64,000 bases of DNA from Nelumbo lutea (lineage: Eukaryota > Streptophyta > Magnoliopsida > Proteales > Nelumbonaceae), in assembly GCA_022828595.1 (NCBI GenBank), contig JAKGHH010000001.1, positions 209,684,348-209,748,347 on the forward strand, read 5' to 3'. Below, one piece after another: positions 22,861 through 33,469 of this stretch. How positions within the stretch are numbered: position 1 is the first letter of the stretch; every line of letters starts with the position of its first letter. A program made the position numbers and the translations under genes. The notes under the pieces are model-generated. The model ran no database searches. It saw only the letters and a list, made by a program, of their open reading frames with translations, and had not been told where the DNA came from.

Positions 22861-25508
22861 GTAGACAACATGGTCGTCAAAACCCAATTTTCACATGAAT
22901 TAATACAAGATTTACACTCAGTCTTTGAAACCTTATGTAGATTTAATATGAAGTTAAATCTGAATAAGTGCGTCTTCGGTGTCACATTGGGTAAATTCTT
23001 GGGGTTCATCATCAACCGGCAAGGCATTGAGGCCAATTCGGACAAAATCGAGGCCATCCTAGAAATGAGACCACCACGAAAGTTAAAAGAGGTCCAAAAG
23101 CTGAGTGGCCGGTTGGCCGCCCTAAGTCACTTTTTGTCCAAGTCCGCAGATCGTTGTCTGTCTTTCTTTAAAGCCATAAAAGGCAAAGGCTTTGAATGGA
23201 CTGAAGAGTGCCAGCTCGCGTTCGACGAGCTCAAAAGGCACCTCGCCAGCATCCCAATCTTGACCCGGCCCGAAGTTGGTGATGTTTTAGAGCTATACCT
23301 CTCGGCGAGTGACAAGGTGGTCAGCTCGGTGCTAATAAGAGAAGTAGATCGGGTCCAACGACCCATCTATTATGTTAAAATGTTGTAGGGAGCAGAGACA
23401 GGGTACTCAGAGATAGAAAAGTTAGCCTATGCGCTGGTTATAACAGCCCGAAAGCTCCGCCCATACTTCTAAGCTCACACCATTGTTGTCCTTACCAGTA
23501 AACCTCTGAGGAAAGTTTTACTCAAGCTCGAGGTCTCAGGAAGGTTGACAAAGGGGGCCATTAGGCTCAGCGAGTATGAGCTCCAGTACAAACAACGAAC
23601 CGTTATCAAGGCCCAAGCCTTGACAAATTTCATCGCAGAATGCACCTTTAGCTCCGAAGTCCCCAGGCTGATAGAACATGAGGCCCCCAGTACAGGAGAG
23701 CTTGGAGTTCCTGGATCGATTGAACTCGAGCACCATGGAGTAGCAACCAGCGCGGCATCTCTCCTAGTTAGGCCAAGCCCGAATTGGAATGATGAACCCT
23801 GGATCCTTCACGTAGATGGCTCATCAAATCGGCAGGGCAGTGGAGCTGGGACTGTTCTATATGGACCAAGCAATGTGAAATTGGAGTACTCGCTATGCTT
23901 TGAGTTCTTGGCATCCAACAACGAAGCAAAATACGAGGCACTGCTAGCTAGGCTGGACCTTGCAAAGGAGGTGAAAGCCAAGCACATCGTCGTCTGTAGT
24001 GACTCCCAGCTCGTGGTGAATCAAGTCCTGGGTGAGTACGAAGCTCGCGAACCAACTATGGTAGCATACTTAGCCAAAGTGAGAGAGACTCTACTCAGAT
24101 TCCGGTCACACTTCATTCGGCAAATCCCAAGATCAGAGAACGCTGGGGCCAATGCCCTGTCATGGTTAGTTAGCACGGGAGACAACACCATGAGGACTGT
24201 GTATATAGAAAACTTACCTCAACCTAGCATTCTCAGGGGGGCAAAGGAGGTCACTCCCGTCGTTCAAGTAGAGCCGAACTGGATTGATCAACTCACGAGC
24301 TTTCTGCTACACGGGGCCCTCCCTGTAGACCGTAATGCCATTAGGAGGGTAGAGCATCAGGCAGCCAAATACGTCATGATAGACGGACGACTGTACCGAA
24401 GGTCCTACACGCTCCCCTACCTGTGCTGCCTACGACCCTCGGAAGCTGAACTTGTCCTCCATGACACTCATGAAGGCATGTGCGTTGGACACTTGGGGGA
24501 CAGGGCCCTCACTCAGAAAGCACTACGACAGGGGTACTACTGGCCAACCATGAAGCCAGATGTGACCGAGCTTGTCAAAAAATGCTGCAAATAACAGAAG
24601 CACGCTAACATCCACCACTGCCCTGTCGCCGACCTGAAATACCTCACTAGCCCATGGCCATTTGCACAATGGGGGATTGACCTACTCGAGCCATTCCCGC
24701 CAGAAACAGGGCAAAGAAGGTTCCTTGTGGTGGCAGTGGACTATTTCACAAAGTGGGTCGAAGCCGAACCTCTCACGACAATCACAGCTCGGAACGTGCA
24801 TAACTTCTTTTGGAAGAAGATAGTGTGTTGTTTCGAATTACCTTGGGTACTAATCTCCGGTAATGGCAAGCAGTTTGAAGACATCAAGTTCCAAAACTGG
24901 TGCCGAGAATGAGAATTCAGTAGAACTTCACCTCGGTGTCGCATCCTCAAGCGAATGGCCAAACGGAAGTTACGAACAGGGTTATCCTTCGAGGACTGAA
25001 AGCGCGCCTGGACCGAGCTAAGGGATTGTGGACGGAAGAGCTGCCTAGTGTACTCTGGGCCTATCGTACCACGAAAAGGACTGTCATGGGAGAAACTCCC
25101 TTTAACCTTACATACGGCACTGAAGCAGTTCTCCCAGCTGAGATTGAAGTCCCCTCATTGAGAGTAGAAGCATATGAAGGCAGAGGAAACGAAGATGAGC
25201 TACGTACCAACCTCGACCTGCTAGACGAAGTATTGGACCTCGCGTACATCAGGACCGCGGCCTATCAACAAAGGATAGCTTGGTACTATAACGCCAAGGT
25301 CAAAAAGCGAACTCTCCGCGTTGGTGACCTGGTTCTCCACAAGGTTATGGCGCCTGAGCCCGGCGTTGGCAAGCTCGGTCCGAACTAGGAAGGACCCTAC
25401 CAAGTAAAGCGGGTACTCAAGGAAGGAACATACGAACTCAAAACCCTAGAAGGGAAACAAGTACCTCGGGCATGGAATATTGTCAACCTAAGACTATATT
25501 ACCTGTGA
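22855..25508 (+). pseudogene. Gypsy-1 reverse transcriptase end, two RNase H domains and integrase
   Basis: After the frameshift, the catalytic box is read as YVDN instead of YVDD (22857-22868; GAC to AAC), which would remove an essential metal ligand. The RT connection and first RNase H region follow (LSASDKVVSSVL). A second, archaeal-type RNase H lies at about 23800-24160 (LHVDGSSNRQGSGAG, NNEAKYEALL, VVCSDSQLVVNQV). The integrase has its zinc finger (HEGMCVGHLG), the core (VAVDYFTKWVEAEPL) and SHPQANGQTEV. In-frame stops at 23386, 23470, 24592 and 25386 and a frameshift near 24905 break it. The double RNase H is characteristic of the Tat group of plant gypsy elements. Confidence 0.92.
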
Positions 25509-26159
25509 ACCACCGAACTGAGTGAACCACGAGTCACTCCCTTCTAGCCTTAGGGCCATTTTGTCGAACTAGCGACAACCTCGGCAACACGAGGTCCAAT
25601 CACCCCCTTAACAGGGGCAGACTCCAGGAAAACAGTTTTGAGTGACCACGAGTCACTCCCTCTAGCCTAAGGGTCAACGCGCTAGGTTAACTGAAGATAT
25701 CGGCGCTATGCATGACTCTACCGACTCACCAGCATAGGCTTAGCACGCCAAAGACCAAACGCGTCTCGAGAACAGACTTTCTCGACTCCTAGCCTACCTC
25801 GGTATACGCTACTTGAGGTAATCGCCAACCTAAATAGCCAAGCAGGCCGGTTGGCATGTGCCTTACTATGCTTACCTCAGCATACGTCACTAAAACCCGA
25901 TGATCACCCCTACTAAGTGTAGGAAGACAGTTCGGGGTGATAGTGGTAAAGGGTCACTCACCTCCAGAACTGAATTTACTAGCTCGATAGCTCGGGATAA
26001 GACAAACACCTCGATAGAATAGAATTACAAAACACTTAACAAAATACACACTCTCATTACACAACATACGTTTCCATTGCAAAAAACCTCAGTATAGGGG
26101 ATCAAGAGAAGGAGAAAGTAAAACTGAGCTCGCAGGCCCAGGGTACAAGGAACACATAA
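25509..26159 (+). other. Gypsy-1 spacer between pol and the antisense gene
   Basis: No coding region recognised. The phrase tgagtgaaccacgagtcactccc and a close variant occur at about 25519 and 25638, an internal short direct repeat. Confidence 0.6.
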
Positions 26160-28289
26160 CTACTTCAAGGGCTTGTCGACCTCACTCGGAGTCTCTTCGG
26201 GGGTGTCAGCCAGGTCGGTAGCACTAGCCTCCTCATCGCCGCCCTCCTCTTCGGAGTCTGGGTCGTCCATGGCCTGGCGGGCCATGTTGTCTGTGATCCT
26301 CCAGGTGGTGATGGCACTTGTGTCGAGGTCGGGGTAGGTATGCCTTATCAACCATCTGCTGAGCTTAAACTCCTATGGTAGACCTGCGACATCACATCGT
26401 CAAACTTAGATGATTTGACTTAGTCGATGATGGCCTGGACCTTCGCCTCCTCGAGAGCTTGATCAAAGATCTCGGTTTTCTCCTTATTGTCAGCCTTGAG
26501 GTACTCCACCTCATGCTCCAGGGCCCCCTTGGCTTCCTTAAGTGCCTGTGCCTCGAGCTGCGAAGCCTTCTGACCCGCCTTGAGGCTCTCCACCTCGAGA
26601 TTTAAGGCCTCCTGGCCTACTCTAAGCCCGTTCACCTCAGCTTTCAGCCTATCCCTCTCGCGGGCTAGCTCCTCCTTCTCTGACAGCAGAACTTCAGTAA
26701 AGCTCTTCTGAGCTGTAGCGTCACTTTCCAACTGATGAATCTTGCACCGAGCTGTCCTCAGATCAGTATGAGCTGTGTGAGACGGCTCCTCAGCAGCCAA
26801 AGCACGCCTCAGGTATTTGTCAGACTGAAAGGCCAACGCGTGCACCGCAGTGTTCACTTGGCAAAAGGAAGTCGGTCAGTACCAGAGAGGAAAGAACGAA
26901 AGAATGGGAAAGTGGTGACCCTTAGAGTGTGAACTCACCACCATAGTGTGGGTGCAACGTGGGCCCCGAGCTGGCCAGGGGTGAGTTCAGCCCAGTCTAT
27001 AACCTCTGCGGAGATGACAGCCCCTTTACTTCTTTCAAGGCTGACTTGGGGGTTCAGGATGCTCTCCTCCTCCTCCTGGCTCCCCGAGCTAGACGCCACC
27101 GTCTCTACAGCATGATGAGCCGATCCTTCAGAAGCTTCAGCTGCAACCTCGGCAGGATTAGGAACTTTGGCGGTAGCCCCAGCTAGCTCAACAACCGGCT
27201 CTACCACCATTTCAAGCTCCTGAGTTGACAAGTCCCCCTCCAAATCTATCACTAGAGGGGCACTAGGGAGCTCAGGTCCCAAGATGGGAGCCTGTGGGAG
27301 CTCGGGCCCCGATGAAGGGACCTGCGGGAGGTCGGGGGTACTTGGGGGCTCCATGCGCGCCTTCTTGGCGGCTTGTTTTTTCCTCTTCTTCATTTGGCGA
27401 AGGAGTCTCGGGCCAGTAATCCTTTCTTCCTCCATGGGACCTGCAATAGAGCTCGGCGTCAGTAAGCTTGAAAATACTTAGCTGATTAAGCAAGACACTA
27501 AAGTAGAAATTGACCTACCAGGACTCAAACCGGCCTGAATGAACTTCCCTTCAGCAATGTAGTCCCTGTGATCGAACTCGGCTTGAGCCCATGAGTGAAA
27601 GGTTTCCCACGTCTCCCGGTTAAGAGCAATGCTGGGAGCTTGAGTGGCCACCCTCCAGTTGGTAAGGAAAAGCCACTCCATGCTGCTCCAGACTACAAAG
27701 TAGTCCCGCTTCTAGGCCGGGACCTTACTTGGGAACTTATGTAGCATTTTGAAACCTGGGCGAGGGGACATATAGTAGGTCTGCCCATGCTCGGGGGAGC
27801 ACCAAAGGCACTCTTTTTTATTAACAAGATGGAACAAAGGATATCCACGTCTAAAGGGAAGTTACATTCGGAACAGAGGGAGATGGTCCCAACCAAGTTC
27901 CGAATAGAGTTGGGGTGGACTTGGTCCAGCGTGATGCTGAAATGCCTCAACACCTTGGGAATAAGGTGGTGGAGAGGGAGACGAAGCCCGCCAACAAGTT
28001 GTTCCCTAAAGATCACGATCTCATCTGGACCGTGCTCCCAAGGGAAGTTGCCGGTGGGAAGACTGTATGAATACTTCTGAGGTTGGTTGAACCGCCGGAT
28101 GAGGTCGTGAAGCCTTTCCAGCGTCATAACAGATGGACCAAACTAGTCCGGCACCTGACCTCGACAAGAGGTAGATGCCAGTTTACCCAAGGTCACCTGG
28201 GCCTCGTGGGAAGGCTGGGTGACGGCAGGGTCACCCTGACCCGATGTACCCACCTCGGGTTCATCTAAAAGGCTGCCCCCGCTAGACAT
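26160..28289 (-). pseudogene. Antisense gene of gypsy-1 (plant Tat-element accessory protein), spliced, decayed
   Basis: Minus-strand gene from ATG at about 28289 to 26160. The N-terminus is short and acidic (SGGSLLDEPEVG). Next is a domain resembling the 'putative gypsy type transposon' family: FREQLVGGLRLPLHHLIPKV, then LDQVHPNSIRNLVG, about 28000-27850. Then come KRDYFVVWSSMEWLF (27705-27665), a Pro/Glu-rich linker and a long heptad-rich coiled coil (26830-26430; repeated KAGQ/EVESLK units). It ends with HTYPDLDTSAITTW and an acidic tail. A clear intron lies at 27441-27518 (GTAGGT...TTGCAG) and a second at about 26863-26938. In-frame stops near 28153 and 27715 and frameshifts near 27760 and 26375 inactivate it. 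Antisense genes between pol and the 3' LTR are known from Tat elements such as Grande; their role is unknown. Confidence 0.8.
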
Positions 28290-28744
28290 GGAAGGGAATG
28301 AACTGAAAGAAAAGGAGAAAAGGAAGCTCGGGGACTCACCGGGAAAAAGACGCAACCGAACTAGAGGACCCGAGCTAAAGACTCCAAACGCAAGTTCAAG
28401 GCAAACGAAAGATACTTAGTGCCAAAAGAAAATGACCAGGGCCCCCCTTTATTTATAGCTGTTGGGCCCGGGCACCAATGGCCACGATCGAAGCAATCTA
28501 ACGGTCCTAAAGAAAACCGGCTGCGAGACTCTCGATGCAAAATCGGTTTAGCGCATTTTTTGGTGTCCACAAAGTCTAGATCGCGTGACGTCCGCATGTA
28601 TGTTGTACGCAACCCAGGTTTTTCCTTCCGAATGAACTAGGCACTAGACCGGTCTAGCCAAGCGAGTTGCCCGACAGGGTGGCATGAGTACTAAGCCAAA
28701 TCCACCCGGCACACTGTGAACTCCCCTCGTTGGGTCACCACCCC

Positions 28745-28777
28745 CAGCACTGGGAGTGGGGGGCAATTGGTGGAGGG
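28745..28777 (+). other. Polypurine tract of gypsy-1
   Basis: tgggagtggggggcaattgg plus tggaggg directly precedes the 3' LTR start at 28778, the expected place for plus-strand priming. Confidence 0.8.
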
Positions 28778-29623
28778 TGATTTGGCCCAACCTCGTAGCA
28801 CGGGGACACATGTGCGTGACCTAGCTCAAGGGACAGCTCAGTCTGACAACACAACCGCGACTCGGCGGAAGAGACACATCGAGTCCTACGCTATTCACTC
28901 GGTGGGTTAAGCGACTCGCCGAGGACTAACACCCGGCTAACCTTGACTTTCACCAAGTGTGGGAGGTCCCGAGCTCCCCTCGATGTTCGAGCTCTCCCTA
29001 AGGGGCTCTGAGCTCTCCCTCCCTAAGAAGGGAGCACCCCGGTCTTCGGCTAAGTATCCCGAGGGAGAAGCACTTCGGGGTAGTACCATCCCCATCGTAG
29101 GCACCTCGGCACCTCGGTGCCAAGACAAACCTGCCCCAGGTAGTCCGGTGCACAGTAGCTCGGTAGGCTGTGGGGAGGCCTGCCTGACATCCGTACCTGC
29201 CGCACCCGATGGGAGGGCTCTGATCCCTTGCCAGGCGGCGTTCTGTGTGCCGTCTCTGAAAAGCATGGCACGTCAGTCAAGTTCATACCTGGCGATGGTA
29301 CTCTGTAGCAGCAACCTGCGCCTGCCACACCTGCCCTGGCAGTAACGACTTGGGCAATGGTGGTTATGTCAGGTATGACCGAGCTCCGACATAAAAGAAC
29401 CCCAGCTCTCACGAAGTAAAGGTATTGAAGCTTGAGCACTTTGAGCACTCTTACTGTCTACTCTCTCTTTGATATTTTCTCCAGTTCTAACTTAGTCATT
29501 GGAGTGTTCCCACCGGGATAACTCCTCGGGAACCCTTCACTTTCTCCCTCCTCTCAGGTGTCGTTCGTTCCAGTCAGAAGCCAGGTCATAGCTAGCTAGG
29601 AGTGCCCAGATTGTGCAACATCA
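28778..29623 (+). repeat. 3' LTR of gypsy-1
   Basis: 846 bp, same length as the 5' LTR, followed by the GATGG target copy and then CCD4-pseudogene DNA. Confidence 0.94.
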
Positions 29624-30337
29624 GATGGACCCTAAGAAGGTGCCGAGGATCGGAGTGATCCCACGTTATGCCCAGGACGAAACCGAGATAAGATGGTTCG
29701 ATGTGTCGGGATTCAACATCGCTCACACCATTAACGCATGGGACGACCAGGAGGATGAGGACACGATAGTCTTAATAGCGCCCACCATATCGTCGGAAGA
29801 GAAAACCTTAGACAGGATAGATTTGATGCATATGACAGCAGAGAAGATGAAGATCGACCTTAGGATAGGCGCGGTGTCGAGGTACATCCTCTCGGCAAGG
29901 AATTTAGACTTTGGAGTGTTGAACCCAGCTTTCGTGGGGAAGAAAAGCCGGTACGCCTAAGTGGCAGTGGGGATCCCTTGCCCAAGACATCAGGGGTGGT
30001 GAAGCGGGATCTGGACGCTACGAGAGATTTAGAGGGGCGCCAAGACTGCGTCGTTTCGTGTCGGACCTATGGGCCCGGGTGTTACGGAGGAGAGCTCTTC
30101 TTTGTGGGAAGGAACCCCAGAAGCACGGAGCCGGCCGACGAGGACGATGGGTACTTGTTGTCGTATGTCCACGATGAAAATACTGGGGAGTCGAGGTTCT
30201 TGGTGATGGATGCCCGGTCGCCGACGCTTGAGGTTGTGGGCACTGTGAAACTGCCCCGCCGGGTGCCTTACGGTCTACATGGTCTCTTTGTCGGCGTAGA
30301 TGACCTCAGAAAATCTGTAGAGCAGAATGGACAGTAA
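29624..30337 (+). pseudogene. CCD4 pseudogene, segment 3 (C-terminal part)
   Basis: Resumes exactly where segment 2 stops and runs to the family's C-terminus. Legible motifs are RIGVIPRYAQDETEIRWFDV, FNIAHTINAWDD (third iron-ligand histidine), ARNLDFGVLNPAF and PGCYGGELFFVGRNP. ADEDDGYLLSYVHDENTGES and RVPYGLHGLFVGVDDLR (fourth histidine) follow. A two-base loss near 29957 (after KKSRYA) shifts the frame. The end differs from the intact gene (KSVEQNGQ, then TAA at 30335). This part is better preserved than the N-terminal half. Confidence 0.94.
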
Positions 30338-32390
30338 ATGGTTGGGGAATAATCCAATGACTAAACTGCCCCTAAATGTATAATTATCCGATGACCCAAA
30401 TAATCCACGTCAACCTAAATGTATGTTTTAGGACTAAATTGCCCCTAAATTGTGAGTCAATCTGATAAATTTTTTTGACCGAAATTCCTCACCGAAAATC
30501 TTTCTTGCTCTCAATCCAGAGTGTTCTTACAACGTGCTTCCCGTCCGACCACTCGAGACGAATGAAGCTAATCGTCACCGATGGCATGAACCCCCGCTGA
30601 ATGTCACCGTATACGTTTTCTTCTCATTTGGTAGACTTTAGGTCAATGAATCTGGTTCGGCCAAGATCTTTACTGATTCCACCTACGATGTCACAAACAC
30701 CTTATATGTGATGGTCGCAGTGGCAGTTCCTCCACTCTGTGCGGTGTCGAACGGGACAACGCGAAGTTTTTCCTCGTAGCGGCAGTTCCTCCGTGTATCC
30801 ATGGCATTGCACGTGAAGGCTGCCACCACCGGTGATAACAGCAGCAGTTCCTAGCATGGCAGTTCACACCGCGCCAGACCAACAATCTAAATGCTCACAC
30901 CTGGCGTGACAACTTGAGACAAGCGAAGCTAGTCGTCCCCGACGGCATTGAACCCCCGCTGAATGTCACCGTACACGTTTTCTTCTCATTTGGTCGACTG
31001 AATGCCAACGAATCCGACTCGACCAAGATCTTTACCGACTCCCCCTATGATGTCACAGAGTGACCACGTTCGTCAGTGTCCGGCGTTTACTTCACTGTGG
31101 TGGTCGTAGCGGCAGTTCCTCCACTCTGTGCGATGTCGAACGGGACGACGTGAAGTTTCTCCTTGCAGCAGTAGTTACTCGCAGTGGCAGTTCCTCCACG
31201 TATCCATGGCGTCGCACGTAAAGGCTGCCACCACCGGTGATAACAGCGGCAGTTCCTCGCAGAAACTGTTCCTATCACGGCTAATATGTTCACACTTGGC
31301 GCCACCACCGGTGTAGTCGTGTTCAGGCCTCTAGAGCTAAAGGTTGCCATCACCGCCATCACCGCCACCACCAGTGTAATTGTGTCCGGTTTTCCCACTC
31401 ACTGCAGTTGTCGACAACAGATGTGCGTCAGCCACCAGTTCCTCCCCATTCATTGCAGTATTCGCTAAAATCATGCCTACGCCACCAGTTCCTCCCAACT
31501 CGTCGCCATTCGTTCCGGTGACTTTCCCTTGATCACACTCGCCTTTAGAACTTCTAGGGACCGGTCTGAGTCCCGTGTCGTCGAAGCTCAGGCTTTCGGG
31601 CTAGATACCTATGTCTAAAACTCTGGCGATCACCTCACTGGCCAAGTCAGATTGGGGGAATAGTCCTTGGTTCTTCTCTAGTTCGAGGAACTCTTGCATC
31701 TCCACCTATTCATGGCGTCGCACGTGAAGGCTGCACCACCGGTAATAACAGCAGCAGTTCCTCGCAGCAACTGTTCCTACCACGCAAGACCACCCAGCTA
31801 ATATGTTCACACTTGGCGCCACCACCGGTGTAGTCGTGTTCGGGCCTCTAGAGCTAAAGGTTGCCATCGCCGCCATCACCGCCACCACCAGTGTAATTGT
31901 GTCCGGTTTTCCCACTCACTGCAGTTGCCGACAACAGATGTGCGTCAGCCACCAGTTCCTCCCCATTCGTTGCAGTATTCGCTAAAATCATGCCTACGCC
32001 ACCAGTTCCTCCCAACTCGTCGCCATTCGTTCCGGCGACTTTCCCTTGATCAAACTCCCCTTTACAACTTCTAGGGACCGGTCTTAGTCCCTTGTTGTCG
32101 AAGCTCAAGCTTTCGGGCTAGATACCTATGTCTAAAACTCTGGCAATGTTCTTCTCTAGTTCGAGGAACTCTTGCATCGAGTAGTGTGAAGCTCGTGTCT
32201 GATTTTAGGTAAGAAAGAAAGAAGCCGTGAATAACGTTGCCTTTTTTTGGTATATCGCAAAATGGATTGAATATAATGAAGGGTAAAATAGTAAATTAAT
32301 GAGGTCAGTTACTCAAATCGCTGTTTTTTCGATGACATGGTAAGCGTCATGGTGGGTTTTGGATAATTATCCTAATAAACTAATTGCTGA
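30338..32390. repeat. GC-rich block of internally duplicated segments, possible MULE-like element
   Basis: About 30570-30770 is repeated at 30920-31130 (ccgctgaatgtcaccgta, cttctcatttggt, aagatcttta.cgact). A larger segment at about 31200-31615 is repeated at 31710-32125 (cttggcgccaccaccggtgt, gccaccagttcctccccatt). The motif ggcagttcctcc recurs throughout. The outer parts carry taattatcc-type sequences (about 30380, and 32361-32372 reading ggataattatcc) like the ends of Mutator-like elements, but I could not define matched termini or a 9-bp duplication. Open frames on both strands are driven by the repeats and have no recognised domain. Confidence 0.6.
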
Positions 32391-32764
32391 TTAAAAATAT
32401 GGATGAAATCTAATCACGGAGAGTGAATCGAATAGATTTTTTTTTTTTTGTTCATAAAATTAATTTGTAAAGAAAAAGAATTTCCATGATAGACACTCAT
32501 TCACTTTGACTATGCCAAAACACAAAAATATACTTAGTTGAGCTACTTCACTTACTGAAAATTCATGACCAAACAGTTGTGGAAGGAGGGTTTGTGGCTT
32601 CCACGCCTCCTTAGTTAACAAACGACACCCAAGACCCGACATTGCTTCGATCGATCGAGTCGCTTTTAGCCTTTCATTGAGCAGGAAGCTACTAAACGAA
32701 GCTTTGATTCACGGAAAAGCTTTTCTTTTGGATGAAGCGACAGTTTCATTGGTCGAGGTGGGGC
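32391..32764. other. No recognisable gene
   Basis: Unassigned DNA between the repeat block and the copia-3 integrase fragment; nothing recognisable on either strand. Confidence 0.45.
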
Positions 32765-33425
32765 CAGGGAAAAGAATGATGAATGGCACCTTATACCCCA
32801 AAATACAGAAAAGAACACCGTTAATCAAGTGCTAAGAACTGTATCTCCCAAGAAATGGATAGAAACTGAAACACATACCATAAGACTTCTTTCTTGCCAC
32901 TTCTACAATGTGTCAATTTTTTTCTTTTTGCTACTCCATTCTATTGTGGTGTGTGTGCACAAATTTTCTAATGAATTATACCATGCTCCAAAAAGTATGT
33001 TGTCAAGTCCTTCTCAATACTCTAGCATTATCCGATCTGAAGACCTTAGTTCTTACCCCAAATTGTATGAGAATCATCTGATGGAATTGTCGGACCAAGT
33101 TAGGGACCTTATCGCGAGATTGCATCAAATATATCCAAGAATATCGTGTGTAATTATTTATAAATAGGAGAAAATAATGGTAGTCACCCATGCAAGGATA
33201 CGGTCCCCATACATCAGTGTGAACAATTTCAGAAGCAAACACACTTTTTTTATCACTTGGTTTAAAAGAATGTCTACAATGTTTTCCCAATTGACAACTC
33301 TCACACTCCAAGGTAGATAATTAAACAGACTCAAATAACTTTGGAAACAAAAATTTTAAAGAACTAAAAGAAAGATGCCCCAATTGATTATGCTTGATCA
33401 GAATCTGACTCACTAATTCTAATTT
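32765..33425 (-). pseudogene. Copia-3 integrase fragment, opposite to its polymerase
   Basis: On the minus strand from 33425 down: a GAG-pre-integrase stretch (NQLGHLSFSSLKFLF), CESCQLGKHCRHSF and the integrase core start VHTDVWGPY. YSWIYLMQSRDKV and RSDNAR follow, then the HTPQ-NGVAKRK region (with a stop) near 32945. The downstream INGVLFC...YKVPFIIL part ends near 32770. It is a copia integrase with one or more stops. A reverse transcriptase of the same superfamily lies just to the right in the opposite orientation. Confidence 0.88.
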
Positions 33426-33460
33426 ACTACTACTACTACTACTACAACTAAAATGATGAC
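33426..33460. repeat. (TAC)n microsatellite at the orientation switch
   Basis: ttactactactactactac lies precisely between the minus-strand integrase and the plus-strand polymerase part of copia-3. Confidence 0.7.
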
Positions 33461-33469
33461 TCTAATAAC

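Larger units (their letters stand above)
18838..29623 (+). mobile_element. Ty3/gypsy retrotransposon gypsy-1 (Tat-like), complete with 5-bp target duplication
   Basis: Two LTRs of exactly 846 bp (18838-19683 and 28778-29623) start TGATTTGGCC and end ACATCA or GCATCA. They are flanked by the same five bases, GATGG, at 18833-18837 and 29624-29628. Removing the element joins the two halves of the CCD4 pseudogene. Internal order is gag, protease, reverse transcriptase, RNase H, a second RNase H, integrase, then an antisense gene before the 3' LTR. The second RNase H and the antisense gene point to the Tat group. The LTRs differ at roughly one position in ten over the first 165 bp by eye, so the insertion is old. 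Confidence 0.96.
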
